Source of the DNA: Hydrogenophaga sp. 2FB
GTDB taxonomy: Bacteria > Pseudomonadota > Gammaproteobacteria > Burkholderiales > Burkholderiaceae_C
Assembly: GCF_005503365.1 (NCBI RefSeq)
Contig: NZ_SCML01000029.1
Coordinates: 18,659-82,658, forward strand
Direction: 5' to 3'
DNA: 64,000 nucleotides
Of the stretch, positions 44,221 to 51,316 are shown one piece after another (positions within the stretch are counted from its first letter, which is position 1; every line of letters starts with the position of its first letter). The notes under the pieces are model-generated. The model did no database searches, was not told where the DNA came from, and saw nothing but the letters and a program-made list of their open reading frames with translations. The translations under genes and the position numbers were made by a program.

Positions 44221-45429
44221 ATGAACCCGACCGATCCCACCGAACAAGCCAAGGCCCTGTTTTTCGAAGGCAACGCCCTCTTCGAAGCCCACCAGCTGGA
44301 AGACGCCCTCCAGCGCTACCAGGCCGCGCTCGCGCTGGTGCCCGGGCGCCCCTCCATCCTGGCCAACCTGGGCGTGACGCAGTGCCGCCTGGGCCAGTGG
44401 GCCGACGCCGTGGCCACGCTGCGGCAGGCCACCCAGGCCGACCCGACGAACCGCGACGCCTGGGTGGCGCTCGGGCTCTCGCACGAGGCGCTGTCGCAGT
44501 GGACCGACGCGGTGCAGGCGCTGCGGCAAGGCCTTCGCCTGGGCGTGTCCACGGCCCAGCTGTGGCTCTCGCTCGCCATGTGCCTGCTGCACCTGGAGCA
44601 GCCCGCCGAAGCGCTGGACGCGCTCGACCGCGCGCTGGCGCTCGAACCCACCCTGGTCGAGGCCTGGAGCCAGCGCGGCAACCTGTTGCGCGAGATGGGG
44701 CGCAACGCCGAAGCCGCGCGCTGTTTCGAACAGGCCCTTGCGCACGGCGGTGAAGAGACGCTGCACCGCTTTTACCTGGCGTCGGTGCGTGGCGAGCCAG
44801 CGGTCCCGCCCGAGCCGCCGCGCGGGTATGTGGAAGCGCTGTTCGATGACTACGCCGACGACTTCCAGTCCCATCTGCTCGAGCACCTGAAATACCAGGC
44901 CCACCGCACGCTGCTCGCGCCCGTGCTTGGCACGGGTGAGCGCTACGGGCTGGTGCTCGATCTCGGTTGCGGCACCGGCCTGTGCGGCCAGCTCATCCGC
45001 CCGCAGGCCGAAGCGGTGGACGGTGTGGACCTCGCACAGGCCATGGTCGAACAGGCGCGCGCCAGTGGTGCGTACCGCCAGGTCGTGCACGGCGATCTGC
45101 TGGGCTTTCTGCAGGCGCACACCGAACCGGTCGACCTCGTCATCGCGGCCGACGTGTTCATTTACGTGGGCGCCCTCGACGCGGTGTTCGCCGCCGTGCG
45201 CCAGCGCCTCAAGCCCGGCGGCTGCTTTGCCTTCTCGGTCGAACTCGCCAGCGGCGAACCCGGCCTGCAGCTGCGCACCAGCCTGCGCTACGCCCACACG
45301 CCCGGCTATGTGGAGCAACTCGCGCAGGCCCAGGGCTTTCGCGTGCGCCAGACCTGGCAGGCGCCGCTGCGCGAAGACCAGCTCAAGCCGGTGATGGGCT
45401 TGTATGTGTTGCTGGAGCCGGCGGGCTGA
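44221..45429 (+). CDS. TPR-repeat SAM-dependent methyltransferase
   Basis: A 402-residue protein. Residues about 5-180 contain four to five TPRs (ALFFEGNALFEAHQLEDALQ; RPSILANLGVTQCRLGQWAD; NRDAWVALGLSHEALSQWTD). The C-terminal part is a class I methyltransferase with motif I LVLDLGCGTGLCG and later VDLVIAADVFIYVGALD. The TPR plus methyltransferase pattern occurs in many proteobacterial proteins of unknown substrate. I use ATG 44221; a TTG 12 bp upstream is possible. It follows the TolA-like gene by 15 bp and may share its transcript. Confidence 0.88.
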   Translation: MNPTDPTEQAKALFFEGNALFEAHQLEDALQRYQAALALVPGRPSILANLGVTQCRLGQWADAVATLRQATQADPTNRDAWVALGLSHEALSQWTDAVQALRQGLRLGVSTAQLWLSLAMCLLHLEQPAEALDALDRALALEPTLVEAWSQRGNLLREMGRNAEAARCFEQALAHGGEETLHRFYLASVRGEPAVPPEPPRGYVEALFDDYADDFQSHLLEHLKYQAHRTLLAPVLGTGERYGLVLDLGCGTGLCGQLIRPQAEAVDGVDLAQAMVEQARASGAYRQVVHGDLLGFLQAHTEPVDLVIAADVFIYVGALDAVFAAVRQRLKPGGCFAFSVELASGEPGLQLRTSLRYAHTPGYVEQLAQAQGFRVRQTWQAPLREDQLKPVMGLYVLLEPAG

Positions 45430-45450
45430 GCCTGCAGGCGCCGCCGCGCC

Positions 45451-45732
45451 TCAACCGTGCCGCCGCGCCACCCAGCACACCGCGCCTTGCGCGCCATACC
45501 GTTCCGCGTGCGGCACACCGCGCTCCACCTCGAAGCTGTCACCCGGGCGGAGTTGGCGTGTGAGGTCGCCCACGGTGAGCCACATTTCGCCCTGGGTCAC
45601 CACGGACCTGGCCGCGAACGGATGGGTGTGCATGTCCAGCAGGGTGCGAGGCGCCCATTGGCGTTCGAGCACCTCGTCGTACCCCTCCATCAGGGACTGC
45701 AGGCGAAAGCTTTCGAAATCGGTTGCGCTCAT
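45451..45732 (-). CDS. Small cupin-domain protein
   Basis: A 93-residue single-domain cupin. The two conserved motifs are visible: LLDMHTHPFAARSVVTQGEM and LRPGDSFEVERGVPHAERYG, with His ligands at HTH and PHAE. Small cupins of this size act as metal-binding sensors, isomerases or dioxygenases; nothing more specific can be inferred. It stands alone on the minus strand, convergent with the methyltransferase gene and divergent from the DGPF-protein gene. Confidence 0.85.
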   Translation of the reverse strand: MSATDFESFRLQSLMEGYDEVLERQWAPRTLLDMHTHPFAARSVVTQGEMWLTVGDLTRQLRPGDSFEVERGVPHAERYGAQGAVCWVARRHG

Positions 45733-45825
45733 GGGAATGCCATTGTGGTGGATTGAGCCCCGAGGTCAAGCAGGTAGCATGCGGCCTTCCGCTCGTTTGT
45801 GATGACCATCGAAAGGCGCTTGTCC

Positions 45826-46191
45826 ATGTCCCACATGCTTTTGATTCTGGAACCGGCCGGGCAGCGCAGCACCCGCACCGAAGCCGAAGGCCGCGAGGTG
45901 TACGCCCGCATGCAGCGCTTCGGTGAATCGCTTCAGACGCGTGGCAAGCTGCTGGCGGCCGAGTCGCTTGCTTCCCAGTCGACGGCCGCGCGGGTGCAGA
46001 CGCGTGGCGGCCAGGCCCAGGTGGTCGATGGCCCGTTCGCCGAAGCCAAGGAAATGATCGGCGGCTTCTTCCTGCTCGACTGCGCCAGCATGGCCGAGGC
46101 CGTGGCCATTGCCCACGAATGCCCGGCCGCCGAATGGGCCACCGTGGAAGTGCGGGCCTTGGGCCCTTGTTACGACGACAGCCGGGGTTAA
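45826..46191 (+). CDS. YCII-related (DGPF) protein 1
   Basis: A 121-residue protein of the YCII/DGPF family. The defining motif is in QAQVVDGPFAEAKEMIGGFF. The fold is a dimeric alpha/beta barrel of unknown function; genes of this family cluster with ECF42 sigma factors. Start ATG 45826 follows GAAAGG (45811-45816); an upstream ATG at 45802 and a later one at 45835 are alternatives. It begins the five-protein block that ends with the sigma factor gene at 48263-49534, though a 111-bp gap with its own promoter-like site follows. Confidence 0.85.
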   Translation: MSHMLLILEPAGQRSTRTEAEGREVYARMQRFGESLQTRGKLLAAESLASQSTAARVQTRGGQAQVVDGPFAEAKEMIGGFFLLDCASMAEAVAIAHECPAAEWATVEVRALGPCYDDSRG

Positions 46192-46210
46192 GAAAAAAAC
46201 CGAAAAAAAT

Positions 46211-46235
46211 GCGGGCGCCGGTCGAAAACCGCCCG
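46211..46235 (+). repeat. Hairpin after DGPF gene 1
   Basis: GCGGGCG (46211-46217) pairs with CGCCCGC (46229-46235). An A-rich tract precedes it, so it resembles a terminator only if read on the minus strand; on the plus strand there is no T-run. Possibly an mRNA end or part of the promoter region. Confidence 0.35.
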
Positions 46236-46246
46236 CCTGGTTCGTC
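46220..46246 (+). promoter_or_regulatory. Candidate ECF-type promoter for the VOC/DGPF/SRPBCC operon
   Basis: GGTCGA (46220-46225), 17 bp, then CGTC (46243-46246), about 57 bp before the VOC gene start. This resembles ECF promoters (from memory, ECF42 targets have a TGTCGA-like -35 and a CG-rich -10). The pattern would allow autoregulation by the sigma factor encoded at the operon end. Confidence 0.4.
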
Positions 46247-46259
46247 GTGATGTTGAAGC

Positions 46260-46275
46260 CACCCGATGTCGGGTG
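46260..46275. promoter_or_regulatory. Perfect inverted repeat CACCCGA-TG-TCGGGTG
   Basis: A 7-bp perfect inverted repeat with a 2-bp centre lies 27 bp before the VOC gene start, just downstream of the candidate ECF promoter. It could be an operator or a small 5'-UTR hairpin. Confidence 0.45.
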
Positions 46276-46302
46276 TTCCCGGTTCTTCAACAGGAGTTTT
46301 TC

Positions 46303-46788
46303 ATGACGGCCACCCCATTCCGCATCCAGCCCTGTCTCTGGTTCGACCAGCAGGCCGAAGAAGCCGCGCGCTTCTATGTGTCGGTGTTTCCCAACTCGCG
46401 CATCGGCGCGGTCACCCGCTATGGACCGGGCGCGCAGCTGCCCGAAGGCACGGTTCTCACGATCGACTTCGAGTTGGACGGCCAGCCGCACACCGCGCTC
46501 AACGGCGGTCCGCACTTCCAGTTCTCGCCCGCCGTGTCACTGGTGGTGCGCTGCAAGAGCCAGGACGAAGTGAACCACTACTGGAAGCAGCTCTCGGCCG
46601 CGCCCGAGCAGGAGCGCTGCGGCTGGTTGCAGGACCGCTATGGCCTGTCCTGGCAGATCGTTCCCGAGCAACTCATGCCGATGCTGCAGCACCCCGACGC
46701 GGCGCGCCGCCAGAGCGTCACGCTCGCCCTCCTGTCCATGGGCAAGCTCGACATCGCGGCCCTGCAGGACGCTTTCGACCACCCCTGA
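46303..46788 (+). CDS. VOC family protein, PhnB-like (3-demethylubiquinone methyltransferase-like fold)
   Basis: A 161-residue protein of the PhnB/YjdN group: IQPCLWFDQQAEEAARFYVS, VFPNSRIGAVTRYGPG and WLQDRYGLSWQIVPEQL are characteristic. These are VOC-fold proteins of unclear activity despite the methyltransferase-like annotation often given. The start follows CAGGAG (46291-46296). First gene of the unit DGPF2, SRPBCC, VOC, sigma factor; proteins of these folds are regular companions of ECF42 factors. Confidence 0.87.
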   Translation: MTATPFRIQPCLWFDQQAEEAARFYVSVFPNSRIGAVTRYGPGAQLPEGTVLTIDFELDGQPHTALNGGPHFQFSPAVSLVVRCKSQDEVNHYWKQLSAAPEQERCGWLQDRYGLSWQIVPEQLMPMLQHPDAARRQSVTLALLSMGKLDIAALQDAFDHP

Positions 46789-46808
46789 GCATCCCTGAGG
46801 AGAACACC

Positions 46809-47237
46809 ATGCGATTCATGATCATCGTCAAGTCCTGCGACGAGTTTGAAGCCGAGACCACGCCCGCGCCCGACCTGGACGTGATGGCTGAGATGGTCCG
46901 CTACCACGAAGAACTGGCGCAGGCCGGCGTGCTGCTCGACGGCTCCGGGCTGCACCCCAGCCGCAAGGGCTGGCGCGTGCACTATGGCGTCGACGGCGGC
47001 AAGCGCATCACCGACGGGCCGTTTGCCGAAACCAAGGAACTCATCGCCGGCTACACGCTGATCCAGGTGCGTTCTCGCGAAGAGGCCCTGGAATGGAGCC
47101 GCCGCTTTCCCAACCCGGCCGGCAAAGGCAAGGCCGCGGTCGTCGAATTGCGCCAGCTCTACGAAATGGAGGACTTCCCGCCCAGCCAGCCGCTGGAGGA
47201 TTTCAAGAAAATCGACGCCATGCAGCCCAAGGGCTGA
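46809..47237 (+). CDS. YCII-related (DGPF) protein 2
   Basis: A 142-residue DGPF protein: MRFMIIVKSCDEFEAETTPA at the N-terminus, the motif KRITDGPFAETKELIAGYTL, and an EALEWSRRFPNP helix. The function is unknown; the family is the hallmark partner of ECF42 sigma factors and may take part in their signalling or be their main regulon product. It is 20 bp after the PhnB-like gene and 19 bp before the SRPBCC gene. Confidence 0.9.
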   Translation: MRFMIIVKSCDEFEAETTPAPDLDVMAEMVRYHEELAQAGVLLDGSGLHPSRKGWRVHYGVDGGKRITDGPFAETKELIAGYTLIQVRSREEALEWSRRFPNPAGKGKAAVVELRQLYEMEDFPPSQPLEDFKKIDAMQPKG

Positions 47238-47256
47238 TGGGAAAAGGACACACACC

Positions 47257-47796
47257 ATGATCAAGACCCTTGCCCTGTTGATCGGTGCGGTCATCGCCGT
47301 GCTGCTGATCTATGCCGCCACCCGGCCCGACGCGTTTCATGTCGAACGCTCCACCACCATCCAGGCGCCGCCCGAGCGGTTGCACCCGCTCATCAACGAC
47401 CTGCAGCGGTTCAACACCTGGAACCCCTACAACCGCAAGGACCCGCAGATGCAGGGCCGCTACAGCGGTGCCAGCGCCGGCCCGGGCGCGGTCTATGACT
47501 TCGAGGGCAACAAGGACGTGGGCAAAGGCCGCATCAGCGTCACCGCCACCAGCGCGCCCTCGAACGTGGTCATGCGGCTTGACATGTTCGAGCCCTTCGC
47601 GGGCAGCAACGTCGTCACGTTCAGTCTGGTGCCAGAAGGCGGCGCGACCCGCGTGACCTGGGCCATGGACGGCCCGAGTCCCTTCATCGCCCGGTTGATC
47701 GGTGTGTTCATGAACATGGACCAGATGATCGGCCGAGACTTCGAGGCCGGCCTGGCCAACCTGAAAGCGCTGGCGGAAAAGCCCCCCGCGTCCTGA
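47257..47796 (+). CDS. Membrane-anchored SRPBCC (polyketide cyclase-like) protein
   Basis: A 179-residue protein. Residues 4-21 are a hydrophobic anchor or uncleaved signal (LALLIGAVIAVLLIYAAT). The SRPBCC fold follows: FHVERSTTIQAPPERLHPLI, FNTWNPYNRKDPQ, GKGRISVTATSAPSN and TWAMDGPSPFIARLIGVFMN. SRPBCC cavities bind hydrophobic ligands. It is part of the ECF42 operon; the ligand is unknown. Confidence 0.87.
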   Translation: MIKTLALLIGAVIAVLLIYAATRPDAFHVERSTTIQAPPERLHPLINDLQRFNTWNPYNRKDPQMQGRYSGASAGPGAVYDFEGNKDVGKGRISVTATSAPSNVVMRLDMFEPFAGSNVVTFSLVPEGGATRVTWAMDGPSPFIARLIGVFMNMDQMIGRDFEAGLANLKALAEKPPAS

Positions 47797-47838
47797 CCGC
47801 TTTTCCTCCCACGTCCACCCCACTTGAAAGGAATCACC

Positions 47839-48252
47839 ATGGGTTTCAAACAGATCTTCGTCAACCTGCCCATCAAGGACATGGCCCGTTCGCAAGCCTT
47901 CTTCCGCGCCCTGGGCCTGGACTTCAACCCGCAATTCACCAACGAACAGGGTGCCTGCCTCGTCATCACCGAGGACATTTACGCCATGCTGCTCGTCGAG
48001 CCCTTCTTCCAGGGCTTCACCAAGCTGCCGATTGCCGACGCGAAGAAAGCTACCGAGGTGCTGATCGCGCTCTCGTGCGACAGCCGGGCCGAGGTGGACG
48101 AGCTGGCGGCCAAGGCGGTGGCCGCCGGCGCCACCACGCCCAACGCGCCGCAGGACCACGGCTTCATGTACCAGCACGGCTTTGCCGACCTCGACGGCCA
48201 CCAGTGGGAACTTTGCTGGATGGACATGAGCGCCGCGCCCGCGCAGATGTAA
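47839..48252 (+). CDS. VOC family glyoxalase-like protein
   Basis: A 137-residue VOC protein: KQIFVNLPIKDMARSQAFFR at the start, and GFMYQHGFADLDGHQWELCW at the end, in which the final Glu is the typical metal ligand. Relatives are annotated as lactoylglutathione lyase-like without proof. The start follows AAAGG. The sigma factor gene begins 10 bp after its stop. Confidence 0.88.
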   Translation: MGFKQIFVNLPIKDMARSQAFFRALGLDFNPQFTNEQGACLVITEDIYAMLLVEPFFQGFTKLPIADAKKATEVLIALSCDSRAEVDELAAKAVAAGATTPNAPQDHGFMYQHGFADLDGHQWELCWMDMSAAPAQM

Positions 48253-48262
48253 ATTCCAGCCC

Positions 48263-49534
48263 ATGCATTCCAGTGTCCACCAGGCCATCGCCACCGTCTG
48301 GCGTATCGAGTCCGCGCGCATCACCGCGAGCGTGGCGCGCGTGGTGCGCGACGTGGGCGTGGCCGAAGAACTCGCGCAGGACGCGCTGGTGGCCGCGCTG
48401 GAACACTGGCCGCAGGACGGCGTGCCCGACAACCCCGCGGCCTGGCTCATGACCACCGCCAAACGCCGCGCGCTCGACCACCTGCGCCACCGCCAGATGG
48501 CCGAGGAGAAGCACGACGGCATCGCCGCCGACATGGAAGCGCTGGGCACCACCCACGTGCCCGACTTCGTCGACGCGCTCGACGAAGCCCGCCAGGACGA
48601 CATCGGCGACGACCTGCTGCGCCTGGTCTTCACCGCCTGCCACCCGGTGCTGTCGACAGACGCGCGCGTGGCCCTCACGCTCAAGCTGCTCGGCGGCCTC
48701 ACCACGCACGAAATCGCGCGCGCTTTTCTGGTGCCCGAAGCCACCATCGCGCAGCGCATCGTGCGCGCCAAGCGCACGCTCAGCGACGCTGGTGTGCCGT
48801 TCGAAGTGCCACGCGGCGACGCGCTGGGCGAGCGGCTGGCCTCGGTGCTCGAAGTGGTGTACCTCGTGTTCAACGAGGGTTACACGGCCACCAGCGGCGG
48901 CGACTGGATGCGCCCCGACCTGTGCAACGAAGCCCTGCGCCTGGGCCGCATGCTCGCCGGCATTGCGCCGCAGCAGCCCGAGGTGCATGGCCTGCTGGCG
49001 CTGATGGAGATCCAGGCCTCGCGCACCGCGGCGCGCACCGATGCCGAAGGCAAGCCCGTCTTGCTCGCCGACCAGGACCGTGGCCGGTGGGACCACCTGT
49101 TGATCCGCCGCGGCCTGGCCGGGCTGGACCGCGCCGACCTGCTCACCACCGAACCCGGCCCTTACCACCTGCAGGCCGCCATCGCCGCGTGCCACGCGCG
49201 CGCTGCGCGCGCCGACGCCACCGACTGGGCGCGCATCGCGGCGCTGTATGGCGACTTGCTGCGCGTGGCGCCGTCACCGGTGGTGGAACTCAACCGCGCC
49301 GTGGCGGTGTCCATGCACGCCGGCCCCGCCGCCGGTCTGGTGCTGGTGGACGCGCTGATGAAGAACAAGGCGCTGCGCCAGTACCACTGGCTGCCCAGCG
49401 TGCGCGGCGACCTGCTGGCCAAGCTGGACCGCCGCGAGGAGGCACGCGCCGAGTTCGAACGCGCGGCCGAACTGGCCGGCAATGAGCGCGAGAAGTTGTT
49501 TCTGATGGAACGGGCCGCTGCATTGCGCGAATGA
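48263..49534 (+). CDS. ECF-type sigma factor with C-terminal TPR-like extension (ECF42 group)
   Basis: A 423-residue sigma factor. Region 2 (about 8-80) includes AEELAQDALVAALEHWPQDG and NPAAWLMTTAKRRALDHLRH; region 4 (about 125-185) includes TLKLLGGLTTHEIARAFLVP and EATIAQRIVRAKR. The remaining 230 residues form the long helical, TPR-like extension that defines ECF42 (formerly SigI-like DUF6596) factors and replaces an anti-sigma factor in controlling activity. The DGPF genes upstream confirm the group. The stimulus is unknown; the promoter-like site at 46220 may be its own target. Confidence 0.92.
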   Translation: MHSSVHQAIATVWRIESARITASVARVVRDVGVAEELAQDALVAALEHWPQDGVPDNPAAWLMTTAKRRALDHLRHRQMAEEKHDGIAADMEALGTTHVPDFVDALDEARQDDIGDDLLRLVFTACHPVLSTDARVALTLKLLGGLTTHEIARAFLVPEATIAQRIVRAKRTLSDAGVPFEVPRGDALGERLASVLEVVYLVFNEGYTATSGGDWMRPDLCNEALRLGRMLAGIAPQQPEVHGLLALMEIQASRTAARTDAEGKPVLLADQDRGRWDHLLIRRGLAGLDRADLLTTEPGPYHLQAAIAACHARAARADATDWARIAALYGDLLRVAPSPVVELNRAVAVSMHAGPAAGLVLVDALMKNKALRQYHWLPSVRGDLLAKLDRREEARAEFERAAELAGNEREKLFLMERAAALRE

Positions 49535-49672
49535 GCGCCTGGCCGGAGTGCGTCATTCCCCGCGCGTTTTGAGCGTCGCCTTGAGCTGGGCTTCCACGTG
49601 TGGAGCACGGGCACGCAAAGGGTTCCATCCATCCGAAGGACGGGAGCCTGCGGGCACCGTGCTTTTAAAGAA

Positions 49673-51238
49673 TCAAAGATCGTCGGACGACGGATCCAGG
49701 TCTTCGGCGAACCGCATCTCCATCTCTTCAATGGCCTCTTCGTTCTGGTTGATGACGCTTTTCACGTCGTTGCCCAGACGTCTCAGCACCGTGGTGTAGA
49801 AGTTGTCACCGTCGTCGGGGATATCCAGCAGCGCGAGTTGCAGCAATGTGTTGAGTCGCCAGTGGATCTTGTTTTTTTGCTCCGGCGTGGTGTTCGCGCT
49901 CAAGTCGTCGGCGGGCAAGGTGGTCACCTGCCGGGCGAACGCCACCAACACCAGCAGCTTCAACCGGCTCGTGTCGAAGGTGTCGCTCAGAAGTTCGCTG
50001 CGCAACGCATCGGTGGCGCGGCTCTGAAGGGCCTGTGCCTGCTCCAGGGCGTTGCGGAACCGCTTCAGAACGGTGGCGTCGATGTGCGGCCCGAGGACCT
50101 CGCATTTGTCCAGCATCGTCCGGATGCTGGTGAAGGGCTGTTGTGCCAGTTTCTCCACAAGGCGTGGATCTTTCAGGACCGCCTGCATCATCTGCTCGAT
50201 GTCCAGGGCTTTTTTGCCCAGCAGTTTTTCATGCGTGCTCCTCAGGACGTTGCAGACGCCACGCAGTTCCGGTGTGAACAGCGCCTGTGCGTCCGCGTGT
50301 TGCACAACGTTGCCATCCACCCAGCGGTGCCACGCCGCGAGCCGGTGGCACTGCGTGACGTAGGTTTGCAGCGCAGCGCTGCCTTGCAAGCTGTAGCGCT
50401 GCGCCATTGCCCAGACTTTTTCATTGAAGTTGTCCGGCACTGCCTCGGGAAAGTACGCGTTCAGAGGGACCGTTGAAGGCACATCGCGCAGCACCGTTTG
50501 AGCGAGTGTGGGCCGTTCGTTCACGAGCGCCGTGAACAACTTGTCGCGCAACGTGGCCCGTTGCAGGATGTCGGCAGGTGCCTTCGAGTCTGTCGACTGC
50601 AGGTCTTTGCTGGCGGTGCTGTGTTCGGTGTGCGATGGACTCGACGGCAACATTCGCTTGCGGGACGCACCCGCGTCCGGGGAGGCGGGACTCTCCGGTT
50701 TGTGGAGGAGTTCGTAGGACGCCCAGTTGTCGCTGATCCAACCCAGCATCTGCTCGCATTCGGCATCTTTCAGGAGGGGCATCAAAAGTCCGGCGTTTTC
50801 CCGCAGACGCCACGCCAGGGCCGACACCTTGCTTCGGTTTTCCGGGCTCACTTCGCCGAAACCCATGTAGAGGTGCAGAGCGTCGGGGCTTGCGCTTTTG
50901 CAGTGGGCCTTGTTCTCACTGACCAGCGCCTGCAGGCACCTCTTGACATGAGCGACATCGATCAGTCCGGTGCTGCGCAATGCCTGCGCCAGTGCGTTGC
51001 GGTTCGCCTCGGTGTTGAGGTTCGACCACCTGCCCAGGCGGGTGTTCAGAATCCTGGCGTCGATCACTGCGATGAAGCTGGTCTGGCTGGTGTTGGTGTT
51101 GGTCGTGATCGACCGGCTGAGTTGTTTGCCGCCCGTGCCCGCGGCGACCGGATCCAGTGGTATGCCGGTGTCTGTGAACGCGGGTTGGTTTGCGATGGGT
51201 TGGGGCGTGGAAGGGGTGCCGACAATGGGTTTTGACAT
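49673..51238 (-). CDS. Unknown protein A of a paralogous pair (effector-like composition)
   Basis: A 521-residue protein that I do not recognise. The N-terminal 50 residues are rich in Ser, Thr, Pro and Asn (STPQPIANQPAFTDTG; SITTNTNTSQTS) with no signal peptide or TM segment; the rest is mainly helical. It is a paralogue of the next gene upstream: shared blocks are PDALHLYMGFGEVSPENR, CEQMLGWISDNWASYE, ADILQRATLRDKLFTAL and LRSELLSDTF. A Ser/Lys linker lies near 190-230. The base composition is lower in GC than in the flanking genes. A disordered Ser/Thr-rich lead without hydrophobic signal is compatible with type III or other contact-dependent secretion, but this is inference. Confidence 0.8.
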   Translation of the reverse strand: MSKPIVGTPSTPQPIANQPAFTDTGIPLDPVAAGTGGKQLSRSITTNTNTSQTSFIAVIDARILNTRLGRWSNLNTEANRNALAQALRSTGLIDVAHVKRCLQALVSENKAHCKSASPDALHLYMGFGEVSPENRSKVSALAWRLRENAGLLMPLLKDAECEQMLGWISDNWASYELLHKPESPASPDAGASRKRMLPSSPSHTEHSTASKDLQSTDSKAPADILQRATLRDKLFTALVNERPTLAQTVLRDVPSTVPLNAYFPEAVPDNFNEKVWAMAQRYSLQGSAALQTYVTQCHRLAAWHRWVDGNVVQHADAQALFTPELRGVCNVLRSTHEKLLGKKALDIEQMMQAVLKDPRLVEKLAQQPFTSIRTMLDKCEVLGPHIDATVLKRFRNALEQAQALQSRATDALRSELLSDTFDTSRLKLLVLVAFARQVTTLPADDLSANTTPEQKNKIHWRLNTLLQLALLDIPDDGDNFYTTVLRRLGNDVKSVINQNEEAIEEMEMRFAEDLDPSSDDL

Positions 51239-51316
51239 GGATTGAGCCTTTTGAGCATGGAAAGGGAAGGGGTGCGGCGCATCGTGTGCGGTGCCCCGTT
51301 TCGCGTGCGCGATGGT

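Noticed and set aside
49598..50476. Plus-strand 292-residue frame opposite unknown protein A
   Set aside because: No motif; the minus-strand frame is full length and has a paralogue next to it, which supports that strand.
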